Translations under genes and position numbers: made by a program
NCBI RefSeq assembly: GCF_018687715.1
Contig: NC_056752.1
Span: 6,440,501 to 6,504,500, forward strand
Direction: 5' to 3'
DNA from: Carya illinoinensis
Taxonomy: Eukaryota > Streptophyta > Magnoliopsida > Fagales > Juglandaceae
DNA: 64,000 nucleotides
Notes under the pieces: generated by a model
What the model was told of the DNA's origin: nothing
Seen by the model: the letters and a program-made list of their open reading frames with translations, nothing else
Database searches by the model: none
In this document: piece after piece, positions 23,441 to 33,708 of the stretch
How positions within the stretch are numbered: position 1 is the first letter of the stretch
Layout of the letters: each line of letters opens with the position of its first letter

Positions 23441-23537
23441 TTGATAGGGCTACATGCTGCTATGGATTGAATATTTCTATTTAATTGCTCTGTGCAGGTT
23501 TGGGATCTGAGTTGTGAGCAGCTGCTTATAATAATAT
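23441..23537 (+). repeat. 97-bp direct repeat, copy 1
   Basis: It begins TTGATAGGGCTACATGCTGC and ends ATAATAATAT. It is almost identical to 24531-24627, 1.09 kb away. A shorter version (GATTATGTTGAGTTGATAGGGCT…) is seen near 23236. No function was recognised. Confidence 0.75.
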
Positions 23538-24530
23538 GTCCTCATAAATCATAACACAAATTTCTTTATGGTAAGATATTTGGGGGCAGGTATGCAAGTT
23601 TTGATCCCTTGGTGACTTTCAGTACACTTTTTGCATAGTTGGATTGTCCTGTTTAGATGATTGGATACTTGGATCAATGATTAGTTGGATTAGTTTGATT
23701 AGTTGGATTGCCATATATGCTCTCATTGATTGGATGCTTACACTAAGTGTAAGTATCAATTTGAGTAGTGTTTGTGTCACTTTGATTCTCACAGTGGGTT
23801 TATGAAGAGAAGCTTGTCGCACTTGAAGCCTGGACTTACTTGAAACCTGGAGTTTCCAACATTTTCTTTTGTGTTTGTGGTTCATTATCAATAAGGAGTT
23901 TCTCAAGGAGAGGCTCTTTTTCCAATCTACTTCCTGCCATGTTGTTTACCAGTGCTTCTAACATGGAACCCATGATAATGGCTCGACTAATGCATGTTGA
24001 AGGTAGCTGCAGAAGGTAGGAGTTGCAAATAACAAAAGCAATAGTCAAAATATCTAATAAATGTGAAGCTTCGGTGACAACACACCAATATAAAAGCACC
24101 TGCAAAAGAGGCTCATCCTCCTAGAGTAAAAACAGAATATCTACTTACCCAAGATATTAATTTCCCTTCCCAACTTTTTAAATTTCCCTTTTTTCCCACT
24201 TCTCCCTCCCTCTTTTTTTAAATTTCCGCTAAAACCAAAATTTAAGGTAAGCTTGTCATTTGCCATGTATATGTGATTTACTCTTTTTCGGTAGAAATCC
24301 ACTTCATAAAGATTATCACAAAGAGGCAAATTTATAATATGAATCACAGCACATAACTGCAAGGAGAGAGGCAGAGACAGGAGATTTCAAGTTACCTGTG
24401 CATTCTGTGCAACCTTAAAACCAAAACTACTCTCTGAAACGCCAGTCGCAAGCTTATATAGGTAAGTCACATCTTCATGATCAGATTTTGAGTTTCTATA
24501 TCCATGTCTTTATGTGAAGTCAAATATGAA

Positions 24531-24627
24531 TTGATAGGGCTACATGCTGCTATGGATTGAATATTTCTATTTAATTGCTCTGTGCAGGCTTGAGATCTAA
24601 GTTGTGAGCAGCTGCTTATAATAATAT
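24531..24627 (+). repeat. 97-bp direct repeat, copy 2
   Basis: Second copy of the repeat at 23441-23537, with only a few differences by eye (e.g. GCTTGAGATCTAAG against GTTTGGGATCTGAG). Confidence 0.75.
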
Positions 24628-26612
24628 TCTTGAGCAGCAAGCTGAAATAAGACTTTCACGCACACTACTCCTCACTACTCCGTATCTATTGGGCTTTTAC
24701 CATTGTTGTTTCATGTTATTTGGTAGTATGTAAGTGATTTAGGACTAGTATTGATAGTATGTACTTCAAGTTAGATTGTGTATGTACTTCAAGTTAGTCA
24801 GATTGTGTATTTCCCCTGTTGTTCTGTGTATGTTATCTTAATCTTCATGTTTCCTAGAAACAAAAACATGACCCCCAATTCGATTTGAAGGCCAAAAAAA
24901 GCATCAGTAGTTTCGATTCGATGGCTGAAATTGATACATGAGTGAGTGGAGAGAATCTTTTAGAATTAAAATTGCATGACTTGAAGCAAGCAAAAATTTT
25001 ACTTGTTAAAAAAAAAGCAAGCAAAATACAAGGTTAGGCTTTGCCGACCAAGGTAAGGTATCTGTGAAGAAATTTCAAAACAAAGAGGAAATTGCAGTTG
25101 ATGCGCCTCTCACTGCTTTACATGTACTGGAAACAAACAAATGTCTACTTTTTCAAATAGTGGATGGAAAATTGAAGATGAGTATGTTACTTTGCAAATG
25201 AAAAACCATCTTATCAGACAAATAATTATGCAAAGATTGGTTTTGTAAATCTTCAGGAAATGCCCCAATTTTCCCTAATTCTGATATCACGCCAAGTGAG
25301 ATGGAATGAAACCGAGAAACTCGTTCTCTAACTGCAACTGCAGTTCTATTCCCAAAAGATAGCTGCTTAAACCTGCAAGCAAATATTAATGCTCCGACAA
25401 CTTAACTTTAAAAACCAAACTTTTCCGTGTACTCTCACAGTCTGCATTACTTTTTCCTCCATTACAACAAGTTGAGGGAGTTGAAGTTCAACCTGAATCT
25501 TTCTGCATATTATGGTTCGTCCTATAAAAGTTTAACCTGAATCTTTTGGAGATTATAATACCAACATCATATTTCAACATATAAAAAAGTCTCATACCAT
25601 CCAAAAATAACTACAAATAAAAAGCTATCCATCCAAAATATAATTACAATAAAAAGCTATCCATCCAAAAAATACTTGCTTATTGACCAATATAATATAG
25701 CCATTGGTTGCAATAGCCTTTTAGATGTTCCAATACACAATACACAAAAATGTATATTTCCAATCGCTTGTTAGATGTGTCCATGAATTACATTCAAAGA
25801 ATCCAAAAATAATTCTCGGAATATTTGCAACTAAACCATTTCATTACACCGATTGTGATCCATCCAGATCAACTTGCACCGATTCTGATCCATCCAACCC
25901 AAATTGCATTTGTAACAAATAATATTTAAATATTAATGACGATATGGGTATTACTAGAGAATATTTTAAATTTTAGTGAACTTACACTTTCTTGACTCAC
26001 AATCACGATATTGATATAAAAGTACTGATTTTTTAGGTTTGCAGCTCAACCCATGAATCTATTATTGCTCTCTTTTTAATTGATTATCAACTATTCCTAT
26101 TTCTGCTACCCTTTGTAGAGTCAGTGAAATTATGGATTGAGCGAAAGGCCCTTAAGGAATTCAAGAATCAGAATGCAAAAACATCCAAAATACAAATGAT
26201 AAAGAGAAATAGAATGCAATGCAGGTGGACCCTAAGGAATTTAAGAATCATGCAGAGGAATCTTTATATGGAATATAAAAATTCAAATCATGCAGAGGAA
26301 TAAAAAATCAAAAGTAGATGGACGAAATCTACACGAAGACGACGACGCGATCAGCTTCTGTCTTCCAGACCCAAAATCGCAGTTTCTCATCCCAGACCCA
26401 TGCGATACAATATGTTGTCGCATGAAATAAACTATTCCGGTAAAAATATTTGTGGCCACAATATGTTGCCCTCAAATAGAATATAAAATTTCAAAAAAAA
26501 ATAAAATTTATAAACTATAGAACCGACGAAATGAGAACAAGTCCAAAAGTAGAAAAATAATGGCATAATATAAGCCTAAAAACATAAATATGAACGTAAT
26601 GGAAATTTAAAT

Positions 26613-29214
26613 TATGATATCCCATATTTACATGTATTTTTATTGAATGATTATTTAAATTATTATAATTAGTGGTTCTCTTATTTTAAATTAAACGTAT
26701 TTTTTTTCGTTATATTCTTTTATAATTTTTAAGTTGTGAGATTTAAATAATATACTTTATTGATATTAATATTTTTTTTTTTAAATTACTCTCTAATTTG
26801 AATTATTTTATTTTTGGGCTTTTAACTATTTTATAACTATTTTATCTTATTAATATTGAATTATAGGTGTTTTTAATTATCTTTTATTTATTTTATTGTG
26901 CATTTTTATTTCTTATATCCTTATTTTCGGATTTGCCTTTGTTTTAGTGGCTTTTTATCTTGTTTTGGGCCGAATTCTTTCATATTTCGGGCCCAGCCCA
27001 TTGCACCCATGACCCAGCCCCCTTTCTCTTCTAAACGGCGTCGTTTTGCCTACCCTTAGGAAATTTCATCTTCTTTTCTTCTTCTTCCTTGCCCTTCCTC
27101 TGCCGCATGCCTCTTTCTTTCTTCAATTTCTTTTCCTCTTCTTCTCCTACACGCCGGCTGCTTCTTCTCCTTCACTGGTAATATTTTCTTGCTTCTTTCT
27201 TCTTTTTCTTCTTCTTCTTCTTCTTCTTCATTTGTTTCCCTTTTCTCCCCCTGCTGCGCCGACTATACTACTTCTTCCTTCGAAAATTTTTGCTTCGTCT
27301 TCGTGCTGTGTGCCAAAGCATCTTCCTCCATTTTCGTCCGGTATTGTTCCTCATTTCAAGCTCTTTAATTTTCAGGTTCCTCTTGCTGTAGAATCGTGTA
27401 TTTCCTTCATTTATCTTGCATTTATTTCCTCTGTTTTTCTCCATTGTTGAGGTCTGGCTGAGCTTCTTTGTGTGTCTCATTCCTCTTCTTTATTCCTTGT
27501 TTATTTCATGATATTGTGGTGTAAAAATCCTGCTATCTTCTTGGGTTGATCACGAATTTCTGCTCTGTTTTTCTTGGTCATTTTGTGTCCGGATTTTCCT
27601 CTTTTTATCTCTATTATTTTCGTGTACAACATTTTGGGTAAAACCTTGTGATTTTCTGAAGTTTTTCTCTCCAACACCGTGATGTGTAGCTGGTCCTTGC
27701 CGTGCCCTGTTTTGCTCTTGTAGCCGAGGACTCCATTTATATTTCTTGTGAGCTTTTAGTTCAAACCGTGTGATACATTTCCAGGCATTTATCTCAAGCT
27801 TATTTTCAGTAAAAATGAACCCATTTTATTCCGAAAATTTCACTTTAAATCCCTTTGTTTTTTAAACCCATTTTAGTCTAAAAATATTGCAATTTTTAGT
27901 CGTTTATTTTTAAGCTAGCTTTTGGGATTTAATCAGGTGCGTGATCTTTCAGAAATTAAAAGCATTGTAAGTATTTTCTTAACAAATTTTGTGATTTTGA
28001 ATATATTTATGCTTTAACAAATAATCTGTAATTGGTTTGTTATACTGGATTGTGTCTGACGAGTTTGGAAGTCGGTTGGAATGGAATATGGAGTTGTTTG
28101 TTGATTGGATGATGTTGGGTTTGTTGGATATTTTTATGTCTTGTCGTATACATTGCATGGTGCATGCATATTCATGTTTGTAAATGAAAACTGGATTTTC
28201 ATATGTTAAATAGATTTTTTGGTGCGTATGTATCACGACTCAAAGCCAAAATGTAGCATTATCTCAGTGGAGCTCCTCTGGTCACTCGGGAGTGGAATAT
28301 ACTGAGTGACATCTCCTGAGTTGTCGCTGGACGACAACGAGATTGGATGGGATAGTAACGCTCTCGTGCCAACTATGTGGCCCCTCTGTTGGTGCAGGCT
28401 AGAGGAGTTGGGCTACGAACGCTTTGGGCGCAGAACTGGGCATCACTTGTTACGAAGTTACACGTATGGTCGTTACCCATGGTGTGACGAAGGGAGTCAA
28501 GGTGTGTGGATTGTCCCTAGGGGAGATCATGGTGCATACGCATTAAATTTTGATATTGATTTTGATAATGGATAATGGGTCATTTTTCGAAAAATGACGA
28601 GATTGGATTAATGGTTTTTATATTGGGCTATTTTCTGGGAAAATGACGTAACTGTTTTAATGGATTTGATTTTTGGGCCAAATGGAATTTTTGGCATGCG
28701 TGGAAAATTATTCATTTTTCAAGAAAATGATAATTTTTGGGGTCTCATACATATGACATCATATTCATGCATTTTGTTATTGCGTGAATGTATTTTTCTC
28801 TTGAGATTTGTTTGATTTATTACTTACCTGCGATACCATTTCTTGGTACCGTAAATTTTGTTGTAGATGACGAAGAGGTTGGGCTCGAGGAGACGGCTTC
28901 GCCAGAGGAGTAGATTGGCGTCTCTACTTATAATTGTTGGAGATTATTTTTTGCTTTTAAATCATGTATTTTGGATTATAACTTCGTTACTTTAATTTGT
29001 AATATTTTTGGTACGCTTATTTTAAGCGACCTTGTATTTAAATAATTTATGGTACTTAGTCGACTGACCTTATTTATCTGCTGCATTATTTTTGTTGTAC
29101 ATTTTTTATATGTACACACACTTGGCACTTGGCAATGGGATACGTGACCCGAGTTGTCATCATCCCGACGCTTCGATTTCCACATGTTCATACGTGAGAG
29201 TTGGGAGCGTTACA
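26613..29214 (+). mobile_element. Solo LTR of a gypsy-type retrotransposon (2.6 kb)
   Basis: Its end sequences match the reverse complement of the bounded LTR at 49026-51211: start TATGATATCCCATATTTACA against TGTGATACTCCATTTTTACG, end GTTGGGAGCGTTACA against GTTGGGGCGTCACA. Flanks TAAAT (26608-26612) and CAAAT (29215-29219) fit a 5-bp target duplication with one change. It contains AACGGCGTCGTTTTG, a CTT-rich tract and a GC-richer block at 28260-28540. The ORFs at 27046-27450 and 28306-28575 lie inside it and are not host genes. No internal domain or second LTR is present. Confidence 0.7.
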
Positions 29215-29688
29215 CAAATTTAGCAAAACGTACATCCTACAACAATTTCAAACAAACATGTACGAACTGTGCTACCAATTTCATCAACTCAATATTATCA
29301 AAACAACTTTGATCCATAAAAAAAATACTAAAATAACATAATTCACTACATAGATTAAAGACCATGATAGGAGAATGATCTTCTAAAAAGTCTATAGCTG
29401 CCAGTAATCTTGTGATGTTCCTTTGGTGTGTTGCTCTTGCATGAACCGTGTTTATATTTGTATTGGCATCTTCTCAACACAAATATAAATTCACTTTGCA
29501 TGGCAAAACATGACCTCCAAAATTCAGGAAACAAAGAGAAGCAATTACTAAATTGAGACATGCTTTATTTCTACATAGAGTCATTGAAAAAAAAGTACTT
29601 GGAGTAAAGACAAAGGCAACATACATACTTTATAATCATTATTCTTGATCGGCATATCAATCTTGTGCAAAAAAAGCCAAAATCAAGT
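29215..29688. other. Intergenic
   Basis: AT-rich sequence between the solo LTR and the Mutator-like element. The minus frame 29355-29561 shows no domain. Nothing else was seen. Confidence 0.4.
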
Positions 29689-29697
29689 TTCCTAAAA
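29689..29697. repeat. Target site duplication of the Mutator-like element, left
   Basis: TTCCTAAAA, identical to 30988-30996. Nine bases is the hallmark duplication length of Mutator-superfamily transposons. Confidence 0.75.
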
Positions 29698-30987
29698 GAG
29701 TGATTCTACTATTAGGCCACTTAAGTCTCCAACACCGCACACTAGCTGAGTTGGCTTTTATTTATTTTTTATTTTTTTTAAAACCATTTGTTAGACTACT
29801 CTCCACATTTTCGACATTCTTCCCGAATCTTCCATTCAAATTTCTCCTCCCACATTCCTCTCTACACTTCCTTCTTTGCTTTCCCCCCTCCCTTCCTTCT
29901 TTGCTCTCCCCCCTCCCTTCCCTGCCGAAGCCCAACCAAATAACCTTTTTCTTGCATGACTTAAGATGCCAAAAACAAGCAATAGTAGAAAATGAAAAAT
30001 AATGATTTCCTTTCATTGTTGTGCAGGGTTTCGTGTAACAGTTGATCCTTTAAAGAAGTTTTTATTCCCATTAAAAACAAAGTAGCAAGATGAGAATTTC
30101 ACACCATATAGGCACCCAAACAACACTGTTTTTATAGATTTTAAAGGGAAGGATGAAAGAAATTTTGGAGTTACCTTCAAAGTTTACACCTTTCGGAGAA
30201 AATAATCCATATGCAGAAGCCAGAAACGGAGGAAAGGCACAAAACACACAGAAGCTTCTTTTCTTTTCAATGCCATTGATTTGAGATTTACTATGAGCAG
30301 AAACTCACAGATAGTAAAGCCTGCTTATTTCTTTGCTCCCACTACTTTTTAAGTAAAAAGCTCTAAGCGTGATAAAGATGAAAACTTTACGCTAATAGTT
30401 TCAGTGGTGTTCTTTTCTAGGTAAACCCAAACCAGTTGATTGTTCCATGTTAATGTCCTCCTCTTTCATCCCACTAGGTAATTTCTAATTGAAAGTGTAC
30501 AAGAGATTGGCAAGTGCAAGAGATTTGCCCCTTCACTGCCTATGATTTAGGTAAAAAAAAAAAAAAAGTCACAAAAGATCAAAACCACAAAAACCACCCA
30601 TTTAAAACCTCACTAGTAATTACAGCTTGAACCAAAAAAAAAAAAAATGCACAAAGGAGAAAACAGGCAACAAAAGAATAAAAACTTCAAACATTGTACT
30701 TGGGGCTCGTTTTCTCTCTCTTGAGTGATTGAACTCCGGTTTTTAGGAAGGGAGAGGAATTCGGCAGAGGGAGGGGAAGAGCAAAGAAATGAGGGAGGGG
30801 GGAGAGCAAAGTCAATGGGGTAGTCGTTTTGGGAGGGCGGGAGATGAAGGATTTGGCAGGGAAGGAAGAAAGCAGGGGGTGGAAGAGAGAGGAAACTTGA
30901 GCATTAAATTGTTTTTAAGAAATCGGCTTTGCCGCATCATTAATATATGGTGTTGGAGACAAGAACGGCCTAAGAGTAGATTTACTC
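29698..30987. mobile_element. Non-autonomous Mutator-like element (1.29 kb)
   Basis: Terminal inverted repeats start GAGTGATTCTACTATTAGGCC on the left and GAGTAAATCTACTCTTAGGCC on the right (reverse complement). The similarity continues inward past CTCCAACACC to a CT/GA-rich block (about 29830-29930 and 30740-30880), so the repeats are long, roughly 200 bp, and partly decayed. A perfect 9-bp target duplication flanks it. The roughly 0.8 kb interior has no transposase. It may hold captured host sequence (a splice-donor-like CTTTGAAG|GTAACT lies on the minus strand near 30180), but no source gene was recognised. The frames 29700-30002 and 30789-31016 lie in the repeats. Confidence 0.7.
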
Positions 30988-30996
30988 TTCCTAAAA
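30988..30996. repeat. Target site duplication of the Mutator-like element, right
   Basis: TTCCTAAAA, the exact match to 29689-29697. Confidence 0.75.
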
Positions 30997-32149
30997 ATGC
31001 TCCAAAGTTCTGTTAATCGAACAGCTAAATATAAGTCCTAACTCTGTCTGCTATAACTTGCAATTATGCTCTTTGCTATGTTGTACTAGATTTCAATTAT
31101 CCCCTGCATAAGAACATAAATTTATACATCTTATGGCACAAAAGAAAGCTATGAAAATCAAATTAACTAAGATGAACTTCTCGAATAACAAATGTTTCTG
31201 ACGTGGTGTGTATTAAAAAATTATGGCAGCATGTAAGTTTCTAACACTAGCAACTATAACTAACAAAAAAGGAACACTAGATTGTTAAAATTGTTAAAAT
31301 ATGATAAAAGATAAAGCCAGTGACATCATTTAAGAGTAAAAATGATGAAAGATATGCTTTCTATTAGAATAATGTGAAGATTGCCTCCCTATTTTGTTCA
31401 ATTGGGTGGTTTGTAAAGCTCTAGTATTTCTACATCACACAACACACAATGTTTAAGGTACAATTAGAACTGAAACATATAAAAAAAAATTGTCCAGGGT
31501 AACCATAACAACCAAGTCTTTTAAGTGATAAGTAACTCAAAAAAGGACATCTAACTATCACTTTTTGAGGCCACACTAAAGCTGAAGTTTCATGGTGAGT
31601 ATGAATCCAAGGTCTAGACACTATACTAAATGAGCATATAGCCCGCGCAGTATCGTTATTTATGCTGAATTTTATAACTAAATGGTTCAACAACTACTAA
31701 TAGAATGTATATCAATATATAAATTGGAACATGCATATATAAAAGAGTTCACTTTACCGATAAATATTTTATGGTCAATTTATAATATTAAAAATAATAT
31801 ATATATATATATATATGGTTGTTCAATATAAAACAATATAAAATAGATACAATTAGTATGAGACATGATTGTTCAATTAATTTTTTTTTTCTGGATTTTT
31901 CTCCTGATCTTGGATGATGTAGCCTGAGATTTATGATTCTCTTCCTTTGTATTTGAATTGATGTCGAGATCGATGTCTACAGTAATTTTTTGAAATAAAG
32001 TTAACATCGTTAATAAATGTCTATATATAAAACATTTTAATCATTATATTTCTATTAAAGTATAATATAGCAATATACAGTTCACTAAATGATTGAACAC
32101 CTTAACAAATGATAAATGATGTTAAATATAAGTCCACATCAATTCTACT
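30997..32149. other. Intergenic, AT-rich
   Basis: It contains an (AT)n microsatellite at about 31798-31816 and no supported gene. The minus frame 31430-31693 has no recognisable domain. Confidence 0.4.
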
Positions 32150-32165
32150 AAAAAACAAATTATAT
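32150..32165. repeat. Target site duplication of LINE, 5' side
   Basis: AAAAAACAAATTATAT, identical to 37841-37856 beyond the LINE tail. Confidence 0.75.
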
Positions 32166-32293
32166 AAGACTAAGACTCTAAATTCTATCAATTCTTCTCC
32201 TTTACCAAAGAAGAGTGAAGAGTCTCCTCTCTATTTTTCTCTTTAGGAAATAGAGGTGGTGTTTGATAGGGTTCATTAGTTTGAGTGTGAGCG

Positions 32294-33634
32294 ATGGAAA
32301 AACTTTAGGAGATGTGGGAAAACTTTTAGTTGAATGAAGAAGAAGGTAAGGCTATTGACATTGAGGGGGAGGGCAGTTTTGAGGTGCAGCGAAAGGGAGA
32401 TCGTAGTTTGATTGGTAAGATATGGTTGGAGAGAGTGATTGGGAAGAACATAGTTGAGAATACTATGGCCAAGGTGTGAAGGCTTAGTAAACCTGCAACT
32501 TTTACAAAAGTGGGACAGAATGTCTTTGTTATCACTTTTGCTACTCATGCAGATAAGAACCGAGTGGAGAGTGGGAGATCATGGTTATTCGATGGCAACA
32601 TATTTGTCATGAATGCGTTTGATGGGTATACCCCATTGAGTAAGATGTCCTTTGATAAGACTGCAATGTGGGTGCAGTTTCATAATTTGCCTTTGGTAGG
32701 GATGTCAAAGGAGTGTGGGGTACGGCTAGGAAGTTCGATTGGGGTGGTGGAAGAGGTGGAGGTGGATGTGGATGACGTGGGGTGGGGAGCGTTTCTTAGA
32801 GTCAAAGTTTTACTGGATTTGAAGAAGCCTCTGGCAAGGGTTCGAACCATCAAATTGCAAGGGAGTCAAACATGGGTCCCGATAACATATGAGAAGTTGC
32901 CAATATTCTATCTAAATTGTTGCAGAATTATCCACGACGATATAGAGTGCCAAAGTTCTACTGGGAATGAAAATGAGAATAAACAGTTTGGTAGCTGGCT
33001 TCACGCGGACGGAGGAGGTCGCAGATTTCAGTATAACACTCGACGAGGGAATAGTATGACTGGGAGGAGTATTTCGTCGGAGGAAGGACAGCCGGCAGTG
33101 ACGAAGGTGGGAGAAAAGATGGCAGTTAATATGAATGGTAACGATGCTGTATTTTTGGAACCTTTCGAAATGGGTGGCGGCTATTCAGGAGACGTTGGAG
33201 GTGGAGTAAAGGCTGATCATGTTCAAAATTTAAATATAGAGGAAGGAGGGTTGGTGAATGAGGGAGGATTTTATGGAGATGATTAGGTTCAGATGGATAG
33301 GCGTGATTCTAGCATTTCAGTTATGCAGCTTTCGGAAGGTGGCAGTAACGGAAATTTGAATGTTGTCCATGTGGATTCTCCTATGGTGGGCCAAGTGAAT
33401 GTCGAGGCCTCACAAGCCCAGCTACATTCAGTGATTCAACAACCTCAGAGAAGATCCCCTTGGTCAACTTGGAAAAACCGTGCTAGAAACACAAGTACGA
33501 GTATTATCCCTCAAAGTACTAGTGCATGCAAGAAACGTAATGTTAAGGATGAGAATAATACAAGTTTAGCCCATGAAGGAAAAAAGAGGGTTAAGTTGAA
33601 AGAGATGGACGTAGGAGTGAAAGGGAATGAATGA
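32294..33634 (+). pseudogene. LINE ORF1 (DUF4283 / CCHC zinc-knuckle protein), with stops
   Basis: The frame starts with the ATG at 32294 and has stops at 32306, 32327, 32477 and 33284, all in one frame. The DUF4283 region includes ERVIGKNIVENTMAKV, FDGNIFVMNAFDGYTPLS and AMWVQFHNLPL. It is followed by a degraded zinc knuckle, YEKLPIFYLNCCRIIHDD, whose first Cys appears replaced. The tail is basic. It is predicted to have been the nucleic-acid-binding partner of ORF2. Confidence 0.75.
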
Positions 33635-33708
33635 GGAAGTATGGTTGAGAAGCTTGCTAATGCTAATTTGATATCGGCAGAGGCTGTTGAATAGCCCTGC
33701 CGACCCCA

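Larger units (their letters stand above)
22551..26612. other. Intergenic, no gene supported
   Basis: T/C-rich repeats with CGTATCTCGTCTTCTCCATC-like units occur at 22615-22720, and a short CCCTAA-type tract at 22863-22882. A 97-bp direct repeat lies at 23441 and 24531. A tandem duplication of about 36 bp (AAAAAGCTATCCATCCAAAA) occurs at 25618-25671. Small ORFs such as 23836-24105 (minus) and 25725-25922 (plus) show no domain. Confidence 0.4.

Noticed and set aside
27046..27450. 134-residue hydrophobic ORF
   Set aside because: Lies inside the solo LTR; the hydrophobic run is a translation of a CTT/TTC-rich tract.
28306..28575. 89-residue ORF with tidy composition
   Set aside because: Inside the solo LTR; the matching part of the LTR at 49026-51211 (near 49700-49900) shows it is conserved LTR sequence, not a gene.
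31798..31816. (AT)n tract
   Set aside because: Plain microsatellite, common in plant intergenic DNA.
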